The notes under the pieces: generated by a model
Database searches by the model: none
What the model was told of the DNA's origin: nothing
The model's input: the letters and a program-made list of their open reading frames with translations, nothing else
Made by a program: the position numbers and the translations under genes
In this document: positions 42,501 to 56,500 of the stretch, in pieces
Position numbering within the stretch: position 1 is the stretch's first letter
Layout of the letters: each line of letters opens with the position of its first letter
NCBI GenBank assembly: GCA_947172415.1
Contig: OX359191.1
Span: forward strand, 1,302,001-1,366,000
Reading direction: 5' to 3'
Source of the DNA: Chondrosia reniformis
Taxonomy: Eukaryota; Porifera; Demospongiae; Chondrillida; Chondrillidae
DNA: 64,000 nt

Positions 42501-45500
42501 AATTTCTTTTCACATTTTTATGTTTGTTAAGATAATACTACACGTTTTACTGTTTGAAGGTGGGCAGAGGGATAATCTGAGTGCACAGGTGTGCAGTCTG
42601 TCGTTACTGATCTGTCTCCAGCCTAGTCTAATTTCTGTATAGAGATCTTTAACACCACAGGTTGTATGAATAATCAATGCACCATTTTTCTTACATGCTA
42701 CATACATCTGCTTGAGAATAAAGAACTAAACCTAGTGAGAGCTTTGGATGAGGATACAGATCTTTAACACCATAGGTTGTATGAATAATCAATGCACCAT
42801 TTTTCTTACATGCTACGTACATCTACTTTAGAATATAGAACTAAACCTAGTGAGAGCTTTGGATGAGGATACAAGATTCTTCTCCTTCTACTTCTCTTCT
42901 TCTCCATCAAGGCAGATAGCTGTTTCTGGGAATGCCACCCTTCATGAGTGACCCTGGGAATCTTTGTCTTCTTCTTGGTTGTGAATCCTTTCTGATGGAT
43001 GATGGAGTTAATTAGTAGAAAGGCCTATTATTCCCTTTACTAACTGACTGAGCCATGTTGTCTTACCAATTATAGAGTAAGAATGTCCTCTAGCCGTGTT
43101 GAACTCATCTTTAGGATGGTTCACCTTTTGGCTTCTTGAGCAACCTGCCAACACCAGTCACTGAAGGAGACCCAAAAGGTGTGACCACAAGAGATTTACT
43201 GAACTGTGTGTCTAGGTGATCAAAAAGGCAATAGATGAACCATCCACAGACAATTGGTCCAAGTTGTATTTTTACCTGTTTCTCTGTTTTATTTACTGCT
43301 GTGTCATTCTAACACCAGTCCGCTACCCAGGGTTCAAATCTACTGAGGGGGGGGAGGCTAGCTCTCGCACTTTCCTCAATACCTTCTTCCCCCCAAAAAT
43401 TTGCATCCTAGATAGAACCCTTCTACCATCCCATAATTAGAAGTAATGAGTACACTTGAAGTATGTTTGCGTTTGTGTTCTTCAAAGTTTGTTTTTGATG
43501 ATATGGAACTCCTTTACAAATTGTTGGAGTGTCTGTTTTCAAACATTTAGACGTTTTATTTCCCTTCTTACAGGCAAGATACAAGTGTCCAGTCACTGGA
43601 GATGTTTTGGGTAATTCGGTACCCTCTGCGGTATTGAGACCTAGGTGCGTAACCTGTGTCAGCTGATCCACCAGAAGTCAATCCGTTTATCTCATGAATA
43701 TGTGTCACTGAAATCACTCAATTATCTCATTACCAGCTGCCCTATTTAATAGCTTTTCATGATTCATCTTTTTATCTGCAAACCTTATAAAGGCAATAAG
43801 GCAATTGGTGTCAATGTCTTTAGTTCTATTGCATTTGTAAATATATATATATATAGGATGGCGATATCTACAAATGTGGATAGTGATATATTAAATGTAT
43901 ATAAGAGCGTATGTACGTATAAGATATGATCCCATGTATACTTAAATACAGTGAAATTTGGTTACTAAACTCCAGTGGGCTATGTTAAACCAATTCAATT
44001 ATTGGTACTAATATATATGTCATAAGAGTATTATACAAATATAAAAATGGGTATTCTATACGGACGTTCTAATTCTATAGGTAATAACCCCAGGATATTA
44101 CACGTATGTATATTTCCTTAGTTAAATTCATGTCTTAGGAAAGATATTTTTCATCTTTGTCACTCTTTGTGTTAGTAATAATGTTTGTGTAGAACTATTA
44201 AAGTTTTGAATCACGTGTTTAAATTGCCATGCTTGACTGATGATTGAAGACGGTCCTACCTACGTACGTAGGTCTGCTTGTACTTTTTAAGAGTGGCAAA
44301 CATGATCAAAGGGAATATACGTAGATCTGAGGGTAATGTTAAAAGTGAACAATATTTAACAAGGAATGGTTCAATTAGCCTTTCTTTAATATTAGGTAGT
44401 GATGACAAATCTATATCATATGGAATTTACTTTTCAAGACAGTGCCTTTGACAGTTTATTTTTTGGGTCTATGTTTGTGGATTTATCTTTGAGACCAATA
44501 ATTATGTTAAACAGCATTGTTAAATAAAATTGACCACTTTCCAATTAAAAGTGTTCTATTTGTCAAGAGATGTTACAGGTTTTTTGTCTGTTTCAACTGA
44601 AATCTCATGTCTTGTGTTAGGGGTACACACCGACCTGCTCCACCTGCTGATGACCATATATGGAAACAAAAGTTAATATATTCCTGTTTGTAGTGTGTAT
44701 TGATTACTTGTGGCCTATGAACAATCACCTTTAATTACTGTTATTAACATTAGCAATTATGATAATAGGTCCTAGCCAGAAAAGTTATAAACTGATTTGT
44801 CTACACTTTTACAGTAGTTTCCACACACAATTTGTCCATTTATTATTTTACACATTGGGCTTGGAATAATTACTTATTGTTAATGGTTTGTGTAGTAGCG
44901 GAATCAGTTTCTAGTATGAATAGTCACGTCTATAGGATAGTCACTTCTATAAGTTCACGCACTCGCACACACTATTTTATATATATGCATTTAAATGCTT
45001 ACAAAGTGATCACCCCACTGATGCAGCCAGATACTATAACATTAGGTCTGATATAGATGACTGATTAGACAAGCTCCACTATAGGTGATTTACCTTTTGA
45101 TTAGAAGAAGGATATTTATATAAAGTACATGTTAACATGCATCATATCTTGGGAACACGGTATCAGCAATAATTTATAACATTAAACTTTATGGACATAG
45201 TTTACATTTATTAGTGTTTATTAGTATTAGTGTTATGACTCTTAAGTTCCAGTCTTAAATTATCAAACATCAAAGTGGGTATTAATCTTTACAACTCACA
45301 TTTCTTATTTCAATCTGTTGTACCATTTGTCAAATGGTAAGGTTATAGCAGTGATTTTATCTCTGATGTTATGAAATGGTTCCATTGTGTGGTTAGATCG
45401 GATTAATATCCAATGAATAACTGTGCATTCTTATCTGGCCTGATCTCATAGTTAGTGGCTCACTAGCCTTGCCCCTGGGTACTGTCGTCACCCTGTAAAG

Positions 45501-47339
45501 TGTATCTGATTATCTACCATTGTGGACACCTCAACTGAGAGCATGTCAACACCATTTATTCCTTTTGCTTTCTGTGTTTCTGTGAGATTAATCAAGTATA
45601 TTTGGTTATACCTGGTACATGCCATTAGGAGAGATTAACAAATTATTACATTTCATCCTACTGTATAGTTGATGTGCTCTTTCAAGAGTCATTTACAGAC
45701 ATCTACCTACGTATCAATCCGCATAGTCTATATCCAGAAAGTGATTTATTATGTCTGTATGTTTCCACATATACATGTCAGCAGTATATTAAAATATGTT
45801 TTAGATTTGTAATTTTTGATGTTTCTATAAAGTTTGGTGCTTAAATTGTTAATATTATTATCGGCACAATACTGGTAGCAGTGGGACAGATTTATAAAGT
45901 AATATGCATATACGTACGTACGTATATAGTGTCTTTAAGATGGTACATCTTTCGACTCTTTGAGTGTCGGTAACCAGAAGATTTACTAAGACAAACTGCG
46001 TTTTTAGACGCTCAAAGAGTCGAAAGATGTATCATCTTAAAGATAAGTCCGATGCAGTTTGAAGAATTCCTTATTCTATTGATGTATATAGTGGATGGAT
46101 TATTTGTGAAATTTACATGTAAAATACGTACTAATTCATATCAATACATTTCCAAATACTCTTAATTGGTCTCTTATTACATCTTATAAAATTTATAATT
46201 TGTTGGCATAACTGTAACTTTACATAGAGAAAAGCATATGGAATTTACCTTACATGGAATTTTCTTTAAGTACATATAGACTTGTATTTATTATACATTG
46301 AATCATTGATTTTTATATTAAGCTGTGGAATGTTGTAATTTAAATGTTTGACTATATCTGTTCATGTATCCTACATTACATTAACTGTTCTGTAAACTGT
46401 CACATACAACACTTTTTGTTTAAGGATTTCTTGTGCGTCACGTTATGCAAACATTTTCCACTTAGTGGTGATGTGGTTACCATGGAATGTGTGGAAAAGG
46501 TCATTCAAAAGGACATGATCTGTCCCATGACTGGGAAGAAGCTGAGAGAAGCTGACATAGTCCCTTTGGTCAGGGGTGGAACTGGGTTTGCAGGTAATAA
46601 CATTAATACTCACTAACTTTCATATCATACATCACATGCAGAGGTCTGTATTCTCCTGTTCAATATAATCTAACTCAATAATTAAACACACCATTTTTCA
46701 ACATGCTACATCTACTTTGGAGTAAAAGGCCTATAGGGAACTAAACCTAGTGAGAGCTTTGGATGAGGATACAAGAGTTTTCTCCTTCTTCTGTTCTCCA
46801 CTGGTCCTTTCAGATATCATACAGTTCACTGCTAGTCATAGAATCTACCAATTTATAATCACTGGAATTATGTATATTATATACGTATACATCTTTGCAC
46901 GGGCATTGTGCAATATACTTATATAACTCCTCTTTCTTTACTACTGTGTGTATATATGTACATATGTATGTATCAAAGTGGCCCTTTTCTTGTGTTCTCA
47001 CAATATATAAAGGCATGATTTCATATTGTGGTCTGGTTTCTCTCTCTTTGAATTCCTTTCATTAAAACTTGTAGCCAATAATGTCAGTCTCCTATAATAC
47101 AGGTGCTGGGGGAACAATATAAGTTGTATATATATATCATTATACTTTAACCAGTTTATAAGGATTTTGCTTAATTTTTCTGTATAATAATAATTGATCA
47201 TGTATCAATCCATATGTACACATGTGTGTATTTTGTATGCATCTTCCAGCCTCATTTGAGATATCCTGTTGATTGATTTACTGCAGGTGTTGGCTTGACG
47301 ATGCAGGCAAAGAAACATGGTGCTGCAATGATGGTTTAA
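36593..47339 (+). CDS. NOSIP: Nitric oxide synthase-interacting protein (U-box E3 ligase)
   Basis: Twelve exons in consistent phase: 36593-36662, 36734-36786, 37369-37421, 37809-37873, 38633-38679, 39287-39395, 39489-39616, 39856-39903, 40117-40188, 43574-43644, 46466-46593, 47287-47339. The protein begins MTRHGRNQTANAVYSYHEKK and has the split U-box (NFDCCSLTLQPCREPVVT and PEGHLYEKEAIL), the linker LPSFWIPSLTPQTKEADIKK, CPMSGRPLRVK, YKCPVTGDVLGN, TMECVEKVIQKDMICPMTGK and the ending RGGTGFAGVGLTMQAKKHG, all in the order of animal NOSIP. NOSIP is a nuclear/cytoplasmic ubiquitin ligase also found with spliceosomes. It is about 285 residues, close to the usual length. Introns 9 and 10 (3.4 and 2.8 kb) are far longer than the others and carry many repeats. 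Confidence 0.95.
38280..38490 (-). repeat. SINE-like repeat copy in NOSIP intron
   Basis: Reverse orientation of the dispersed family: TCTACTTTAGAGTAAAAAGC, AACTAAACCTAGTGAGA, TTTGGATGAGGATACAAGA, GGGCCAGACAGCTGTTTC, CAGTGACCCTGGGAGT, TTGTCTTCTTCTTGATC. Confidence 0.8.
39660..39792 (+). repeat. SINE-like repeat copy in NOSIP intron
   Basis: Begins GCCAGGGTCACTGCTGAAGG and runs through GGAATTCCCAGAAACAG, CTGGCCCGGTGGAGAAGA and CTTCATCCAAAGCTCTC. It is truncated at its 3' end. Confidence 0.8.
41165..41275 (+). repeat. SINE-like repeat, 3' fragment
   Basis: Only the 3' half is present: TTTATCCTCATCCAAAGTTC, CACTAGGTTTAATTCC, TTACTCTAAAGTAGATGTAG, CATGTAAGAAAAATGATG. Confidence 0.75.
41930..42115 (+). 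repeat. SINE-like repeat, near full length
   Basis: Good example of the family: AAAGGATCAAGAAGAAGACA, AAGACTCCCAGGGTCACTGA, GGTGGAATTCCCAGAAACAG, CTGTCTGGCCCAGTGGAG, then CTCACTAGGTTTAGTTCCC, AGGCCTTTTACTCTAAAG. No terminal inverted repeats and no coding capacity. It lacks the TCATCCAAAG piece seen in other copies. Confidence 0.85.
42715..42985 (-). repeat. Two SINE-like copies side by side
   Basis: A partial copy (42715-42765) and a fuller copy (42825-42985) share a repeated 3' edge (GTTGTATGAATAATCAATGCA at 42660 and 42775). This indicates a local duplication of about 115 bp or a nested insertion. Confidence 0.75.
43108..43250. mobile_element. MITE-like hairpin element in NOSIP intron 10 flank
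   Basis: Ends TTTAGGATGGTTCACCTTTT and AGATGAACCATCC, of the same type as 747-960 and 7460-7625; the interior is diverged. Confidence 0.5.
45935..46075. mobile_element. MITE-like hairpin element, well preserved arms
   Basis: Left TTAAGATGGTACATCTTTCG then ACTCTTTGAG; right CTCAAAGAGTCGAAAGATGT then ATCATCTTAAAG. The interior shares AGAAGATTTACTAAGACAAA and the TGCGTTTTTAGA stretch with 747-960. It lies in intron 10 of NOSIP. Confidence 0.75.
46660..46810 (-). repeat. SINE-like repeat copy in last NOSIP intron
   Basis: Reverse family words: ATGCTACATCTACTTTGGAG, TAAAAGGCCTATAGGGAAC, CTAGTGAGAGCTTTGGATGA, TCTCCTTCTTCTGTTCTCC. Truncated after the CACTGGTCC segment. Confidence 0.8.
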
Positions 47340-47558
47340 AGGGACTGTCCCTAATATTATCATCTATTTCAACATGCATAAGTCATAATTGAACAAATTA
47401 AACACAATTAACAATTTTGTGCAACATTTTCTTTAAACCTAGAAATGCAGAATCTTCTGTACATGTATTCACATTTATAATATTACGTTTCTGTACATTA
47501 TCTTTGACCAAAACTACAGTTAATCAGTTCTATGATAGCTGATTGAATGGAACTACAA

Positions 47559-50500
47559 TCACCATCCCAAAATACTGAACTCAAATTCCCCTCCCTTTGG
47601 ATCAAAGGTCTGTATCTGAAGGAAGTAGTCTCGATCCGGCATGAGCTCTTTGACAATTTTGGCATTCTTTCCATCACCTGCTCCGTCATCACTCACCTCT
47701 ATAACCTGTTGGATTACATTATAGAAAATGTATCATTAATCTAGTCTAAATATTGGAATACAATAATAAAATAATATATAGCTTACCCTATTGTATAATA
47801 GCTTACCCTATTGTATAATAGCTTACCCTAGTCTATAATAGCTTACCCTATTGTATAATAGCTTACCCTAGTCTATAATAGCTTACCCTATTGTATAATA
47901 GCTTACCCTAGTCTATAGCTTACCCTAGTCTATAGCTTACCCTAGTCTATAGCTTACCCTAGTCTATAGCTTACCCTAGTCTATAGCTTACCTTACTAGT
48001 CTATAATCTAGTGAAATTAGTAAAAACACCTCTGTACTGTCATGGTAACCTATAGCAACCATCAGTTATTTAGTTATTTATTGCATGATTCCATTTATTG
48101 ATAATTGTCAATTGATGCCTTCCATTAAGAGGATGAACATACGTATGATCAAATAGGAAAACAATTGACAGCAAATTAATGACATCTGATATATCATAAC
48201 TTGCATAACTGCAATTGGCATTATACAAATTTAGACATACATACATATAACTTAGGAAGCAAGAGTTTACAACTTTAACGCATGAGTACACAAAGGGTTG
48301 GGCTGGCTGTACATGGCATGCTAAATATGTAACACAGCCATTTTATTAATTACCTTGGAGTAATCATCAGGCCCCAACAATGCAACAATCATGTCGCAGT
48401 TGCCGTGTGTCTCTATGGTGTACTGGGGGCGTGGTTCCTCCTCAGTGTGAAAGCGAATAAACAGTTCTGCACCTTGACCTGAAAGGGAGCCTGTATAGGG
48501 ATATACGTACGTATACCGTATGTTCTAATATATTAGATAGAGCCTGCAATATATACGTATATGTATACCGTATGTTCTTAGTACTATTGTACACAGAATA
48601 CATATGCACATATATACAGTATGTATATTTTGAAAGGCCACTGCAGTAGACCCTTGGGGTCGAAACGTCTGACGATCAAGAGAGACAACAAAACTGCATC
48701 TTTAGACGCTCTAAAAGATCCTTCCAAAAGATAAGTTTGACTCAGTTAGAAGAAATCCTTATTCTATTACACGTATACGTATACATTGTTTCACTTCTTA
48801 AATACTTTATTTACTATAAGCCCTACAGCAAGCACACACTTGGGAACTTTAAAAATATTCTCAAAATGGCATCTTCCCTTTATTTCAGATTTAAAAGACT
48901 ACATAGCATGCATCTAGTTGGGAGAATAACACATTAAAGGATTTACCCTAGGTTCCCCTATATTAATGACATGCTAATGACATTCATAGTAATTGTGTAC
49001 TGTCTTCTGAACAAAAAGGCAGTTTCAAACAAGACTACAAAGTTTACAGAGTGGAATGAGGTCATATTGATCTAATAGCAACTGTATACATAGAAGATTC
49101 AATAAACTACCTATAATTCTGTTTATGACAAGCAACACCTTCCAATATTAGACACAGTGCATACAAATATGTACTTCAATTACTACTACACTACTAATAT
49201 CCTAAGGTGCTGCAGCTAAAGGTTACCATGGTAACACCTTCTCCTAGCTTCAATTCTGATATTGTGCACACATATGTGTAATGTAATGTAATGTAATCTC
49301 ATTTAGACTGGGAAGGCCACTAGCCTACTAGCCTACTATTAAGGCACCCAGTGAATAAAATATAAAGAAAGTAAAGAAAGTAATAGGAATCATACAGTTA
49401 ATCAGTCAGTAATTAGTCAGTAATTAGTCAGTTTGAGCAGGTGTTGATGGTAGGGGGTGTCACTTTTTTCTTCTCTGCCCTGGAGGTGAGTCCTGGCCAT
49501 CCAATTGTGCCTTTCTTTATAATCTTGCCCCCCAACTTCCAGGACACCAGTACCCCCCTCAATGTAACATTGAGAATAAAGTGGAAAGAGCTATTACAAA
49601 CAGACTAGCACAGACAGGAGCTAGAGGTACATAAACTGCTCCTCTTGGCCCCATAAGACTGTTTACATTTGTAGGGGTAGCGATGACCCTGAATCCTGAA
49701 TAGGTGAACAATTAAACCATGACAGGTAAATAAACTAACTCAATAACTAGCTAGAGGAGGAGGAGGAGAATAGTAGTGACCACATGGCAGATAGGTAAAT
49801 GAAACACACTATTAATTGAATAAATACAAAGGTGTTAATTTGTATAGAAACTAATGATGCAAATACTGAACAATGCTGACTTCTGTGTGTACTTGTATTA
49901 TGTATGTATATCATAACAGAGAAGACTCCTTATTCTCATGCTTACAATAGTTCCTGTATACAACTCAGCAGGATGTGGTCTAATGGGAGAAGGTGGATCA
50001 TTCACCTAGCTAGTGTGAACTGTACTCAATTGTGTAGCACAAAAATAGAGTTTGCGTAGCCAGACTGTAGACGTCAAAGCAAGTGAATATGCAGGTCTGG
50101 CTATGCAAGACTACAACACATTTGATAGGAACAGAAAAACATTATGTATTAGTTATACCACGCGCTGAGGTGTATATGGGTTTTATACGCATGAGTCACG
50201 AGGGCGCATAGCGCCCGAGGGCAAGTACGTATATAAACCCATATACACCGAAGCGCCGTGGTATAAGTGACATATACTCCGAAGCTTCTTATCGTTATTT
50301 TGGCGGGACTTTAAGAATCCGAGGGCAGTATATAGCTTCTTAAACAGAATTTAAGAATCCGAGGGCAGTATATAGCTTCTTAAACAGAATTTAAGAATCC
50401 GAGGGCAGTATATAGCTTCTTAAATACTGTTATATCCCAGCGGTTGCCCCGGCAACGGGGTATATGTATTGTTAGAGTGTAGAGATGATGATGCAAGTGC

Positions 50501-53500
50501 AGCCATGGGATATACGTATAGATGACTCAGACACACACATACACCACAAATATAAGCTGGCCCTGCAGGTATTACAAGACAGCTATGAATCTAGTTGTTA
50601 CTCAGTGATTAGGTGTCACTCTCATGAATATCATTTCTGTAAACATAAACAAATCAAAGCAAACCTTAGGGGTTACATTTATATACACGTATTATCTATA
50701 TTAATTACTATATTACTGTAGATCTTCTCTCAGTCAGAATATATAATTATACAAGAGCTTCTACCTACAACAGTCATACATATGAATACATGCTCACAGA
50801 AGATCAAAAAGAAGACAAAGATTCCCTGAGTCACTGATGAAGGGTGAAATTCCCAGAAACTGCTATCTGGCCCAGTGGAAAAGATGAGAATTAAGAAGGA
50901 GAAAACTCTTGTATCCTCATCCAAAGCTCTCACTAGGTTTAGTTCCCCTATAGGCCTTTACTCCAAAGTAGATGTAGCATGTAGGAAAATGGTGTATTAG
51001 ATTATTCATATATGAATATTATGTCTACAGTATACGCTACCTTGATGAGGCCGGAACACTTGTACATCATATATCTTGTCTGTTCTTGGTGGTGGGAGCT
51101 CTGTGACTGGCTTGGTCCTTGTTCCAGGACGGACCACAATTCCGGGTTCCACTCCAGTTTCTCTGCAAAGGCACAAAGCAGATAGAGCAAGCATTCCTCG
51201 AGTGTCAGAAAGGATCATTACATCAATTGTACAGCAACCAATGAGACATCAGACTTCACATAATGAAGTACTAGTACACTAGCAAAGATGCCTTAACAAA
51301 GGACCAGACTGAGTGTAATATTTCCATGTTATTTTATACTTCATTTGCATATAAAAAATTATTACAGTATAAAAGTATAACAAGCACACAATAGGGTACT
51401 TGGACTTATTATAATGATATTCATAGTCAATATTCTAATTATCCAGCTGAATCAGCTTGCTCTGTAGCTCACTGGGGGGCACTACTGCCAGCCCTGACAG
51501 ACTTTGATGGTTAACTGACACACCTAGCAACTGTAATACAAACAGGCGGCAAATTCCTAAGGCTTTAGAGGGTTACCCTGTTCAAATTAAACTGTTTCTC
51601 CAGTAGGAATGGATGGGACTGATCTTTAAATGGTGCACAATGCACACCATCAATCAATTATATTCAACACAACATCAAAATAAGCACTAGTTGGGTATTG
51701 AAAGGTACAGTTGAGGGAAGCCACATGACCGCTCATACACAAGAGAAACACAAGACCATGAAGAATAGTTCACAGATTAATTTGTATTTCAAACTGTTGC
51801 CGAGGCTCGACAAATCACCGACTACTATATACAGTATAGGCATGTGTATATAAAACAGTAGTAAACCAGTGAAAAGGTGAATTATTATTACTTGAAGATT
51901 ATATTATATACAGGTAATCAGTATATTATAATGTACGTATATACTTGAACATATGTACGTATATGTACTATGTTCCACACACATGAATGTTCTCAATACT
52001 CTCATTCCCTTTAAGAGGAGGGATTGAGTGTCATAATTCTTTCAAAAGAATGTACACATACGGACCATCAAGAATAAAGAATTCAACCATATTTCCACAT
52101 TATGTGACAGTCTGCCCATTGCACAATCATCTCTTGAATGACTTTGTTTGCATAATTGAATGCATACCACTCTTATGTTCACAGAGATGATACGTGAAGG
52201 AATTTAAGGTATTCACATTACAAGAATAACATGAGTGTGATGCAATGGTTAGTTGCTAGGAAGTTTGAGGTGATGGGACTTGAGGGGTACAACTGCATAA
52301 TTCAATCAACAACTCATATCAACTGCTGTCACATGTATCATTCAACTGAAATGCATTCATATTTCACTTTAATTTGAAATGATAAGCTGAATAAAATCAG
52401 TGCATTTCACTAATCACAAAACACTTGAGGATATATAGACAAAGAAGAAATTTTAAAAAATGTTGTACTGAAGCATACAAGTATAGGTATCAGGTATTAC
52501 TGGTACTCCACTTAGCTCAATGTGGTTATATACAGGGAGCTCAGTGAATGCACCAAAAAAATCAAGCAACATTGACACAAAATTAAGTTAAACATTTGTT
52601 ATGCTAAAGAGACTAACTAGTAACACATATCACACTTCTAATTCTCTAGTGGCAGAATGTACGCCTTCTATTATGACCTTATGAGGTACGTACAGTATAT
52701 GCTGATTCAGGCCACATCCTTGAAAAGCAAGAACAACAGCTTCAGGTGCACGTGGTGATGCTATTGTGAACACAGAATAGCTTATGGGAAAGATTTAAAC
52801 TACACGTTTCTATGTACACTTACATTAACACTAGAAACATCATTTGTCATTTTAGGATTGCATTTCCTTATTTGGAAGAGGATGAGGTATGTACGTATAC
52901 AAAATTGTATATTTTTATACCTGACACAACCTTTGCACAACAAGGCAGTCAACAATCTAGAGCTCACATAACAAACAACTATTTAAAATCTCATTTGTAT
53001 ACATCTTTTAGGGTCATTAATTACTTATTCACAAAGCTACCTAAGAATTTGATTTACGTACTAGCTGTGTAAATTGAAAGAAATTAGTTTTGGTCAGTTG
53101 GTATTTCATGACTGCTACATTCTCAGCTAATTGCAAACATAAACCAGGATTGTATTTCACATTTGATTAATTTCCACACTGATAACCTTTAAAATAATTT
53201 AATTTGATGTTTCTAACTCAATGGTAGTGGGCAATATTAATTATCTCAAATACACTTGTATAGAATGTGTAGGCAGGAACTATGAAATCACTTACCGCAA
53301 ATATGTGTTGAAGTGTACAGCTACTGTGAAGTTAGTAGCACTGACAATATATATTACAACAGGTAGCAGGGAAAACAATCTAACACATTAACCTTAGTTT
53401 TAAGGTTTCATGAATGACATTTACAGAGATTTCTTAGCATACATAACTTTGTTAAGATGAAAAGTTTTAATGATTCCGACCATTTCATCTTAACAGAGGG

Positions 53501-56500
53501 TTCGACTGTGCTTATGTAGAATTGATACTGTAAGTAAATTAACAAACAAATAAACATAATTTATGTATTAACATCTATATCTTATTATATATAAAAGACT
53601 CTGAAAATCCTATATTCATTTGCTTATAATACTATATTTTGTAGTTATAACAAACTTCATGAAAATTAAAAAAACTGTACAATATTGGAGCAGAGACTAT
53701 TATATCAAATGAGGTGCCTACTTACGTATATACGTACAGAAATGGTAAAATAACAATAACAATAACATCGGGTTCTGGAGGTGCATGTCAAGAGGAAATA
53801 AAGTCAACTAAAGGACTGACAGATGAGACACTGAACACGCTCTCAGTAGACACCAAATTAAGATGATTGGAATCTTAACAGAATTCACTGTAGTAGAAAT
53901 ATTTACTAAATCACCCACCTGCTAGATATCACTTTACATCTACATAGTTCCCTTCAATACACACACTTCCACTATGTGGGCTTGAGCCAAACACTATGCA
54001 TACTTACAGCGTGTGCCATAACTATCTTATCATGGGAGATAATGTACACAGAGGAGAGACTACAGGCTTCCTCAGGAATAGGGCGGCTACCTTTGGGTAG
54101 CATGGCCTTTGTCAGGCTCTGTGGTACGTACATCCCAGTACGTTGGAAGACGGCAGAGGAAAGCTATCACACATAGGCTAACTGCGATATGTCAAATAAG
54201 CAAACTCCAGAAGTAAAATAATTTCACATACAGTGAACATTTGAAAGGGAAGAAAGGATTTAGGAACGATGTAATTTAGTAACTGTAGCAAAGACAAAAT
54301 GGCCAATAAGCACTATTTAACCTAAACCCCAAAGTCATGTGAGAGTCATGTGAGACTTTAAGTGTATGCACAAACTGTATCAAATAAAGCTTTCGTAAGT
54401 GTACATCAAAAGTAACATCAGTTTAACAATATAAATATTAAGTAAAAAATTTAATCTTTAAAAGGTATTCATGCAAAATACTGAAGGAATACAGAGAATA
54501 AATCTTTCAGTGATATACGTATGCCACATGTGCCTTGTTCATGAAATATAAACTATGGGATGACACATTCCAAATATGGCCATAGAGAGGCACCAGAACT
54601 ATGTACGTATGTAATTACATATATCTGTGTCAAGCAGCATCCATGCACGATTTAGGGAAATTAAGTTAAGAGTATATCAATTAGTCACCATGGAAACACT
54701 AGGAACAAGCCACAAAAACTGGAGTGAACCCTCTTATCATCTTCCTTTACAACACTGGATCTGCAGCCACTTCCAGGACTGATAGAACACTGGATGTGGT
54801 ACTTTTCTTCAGGAATTATAAAACTCTTTCTTTAGGGAATAACCTAGCTCCAGAGCTGGTGAACATAAAATATGGCATCCCAAGAGGGCTGGACAAGCAA
54901 GACTATACTCATGATGAAAGTCGCTAAGTGCACAAGTATGCAAATGGACAGCTCCTATTATCAGGAGACCGAGAGAGATTCAAACAAATACTTAATGTTG
55001 TACGTATATGAATATGTACCAACAGTAGAATTAGTTAACAAAGCAGTGTTAGAGGTACCCAATTCTCATTGGACTAGGGGACTATTATTATTTAAAAATG
55101 ATGGCGTTGTCAGCAACTGAGATCTTGTACGTATATATGTACTCTAAATACACATATACATAGTACAAATGTTTCACATTCACAGAAGATCAAGATAAAG
55201 AAAAAGACAAAGACTCCCAGGATCACTGATGAAGGGTGGAATTCTCAGAAATGGCTGTCTGACCCAGTGGAGAAGAAGATGAAAGAAGGGAAAAGAAGGA
55301 AGAAAAGACTCCTGTATCTTCATCCAAAGCTCTCTTCAGGTTTAGTTCCCCTATAGGCTCTGTTACAGAATAGGCATAGCATGTAGGAAAATGGTATCTT
55401 AGATTTTTCATACGTATATGTAAGGATGTATGTACTGTGAAGGTACACATAGAAATATATACATACCTTCCACCAGTAGCAGGTCTGGTTGGCCTGGGGG
55501 AGGGTCTAGTCACCTCCCCACCACTATCACCAGTTGGTCGTGGTGGACCATACAACTTGACAATATGCATCTTATCTCGTTCTGAGAGCTCCTCATTCTT
55601 TTCAATTCCTCTTGGAAAGTGGTCTCCTTTGATCCAGTTCGGAGGGAAACTGTAGAAAGAGGCACTCACCTGGATCACCTCGTTATGGCTCAGTTAGACC
55701 AGTACATACACTGTACCTATAAATTATTAGTGTGCCTATACGTACATATATTATTAGTATGCCTATACGTACATATATTATTAGTGTGCCTATACGTACA
55801 TATATATTATTAGTGTGCCTATACGTACATATATATTATTAGTGTGCCTATACGTACATATATATTATTAGTGTGCCTATACGTACATATATATTATAAG
55901 TGTGCCTATACGTACATATAAATACATAAAATGACTGGTTTCCAATAAGCAGACACTATAAAATGCATGTCTTGCATAATAATAAAAATAAACACTAGTT
56001 AATCCAAACAATTACAAACTTGCAATTAGGGATGATGTAATTCTATTTATAGAATCATAGTACCAAAATAGTATATGAACACACACACATTCTCACCTGT
56101 AGTGCATAATACTTTGAGGATCATATTTGGTACCATCAAGATCGGGACGCTTGTATCTCTTAAAGAAGTTATTTTCTATCCTCTCCAGGTCCCAATAGTT
56201 GGGAGGACCCATCATTGACTTGATTACCTCCTCCTTGTTCCACTCAAACCCTCCTATGAAGCAGATTATCAGAGGGAGGAGCTTACATGAAATAGTTGCA
56301 TAATACGAATCTAAATCTTAGACTTAATAAAATATAACAAATCATATGAATAATCTAACACACCATTTTTCAACATTTCAGAGTAAAAGGCCTATAGGGA
56401 ACTAAGCTTAGTGAGAGCTTCAGATGAGGATCGATGTACAGTTTTCTCCTTCTACTTAACACCTTATCCACCGGACTACATGTATAATTTATTTTCAAAA

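Noticed and set aside
43965..44060. Another Tigger-like end (ACAGTGAAATTTGGTTAC)
   Set aside because: The start resembles the family, but I found no matching right end, so it is not called as an element.
47784..48002. Possible CRISPR array or telomere-like repeat
   Set aside because: Units abut without unique spacers, and CTTACCCTAG is not a telomere unit; it is a minisatellite.
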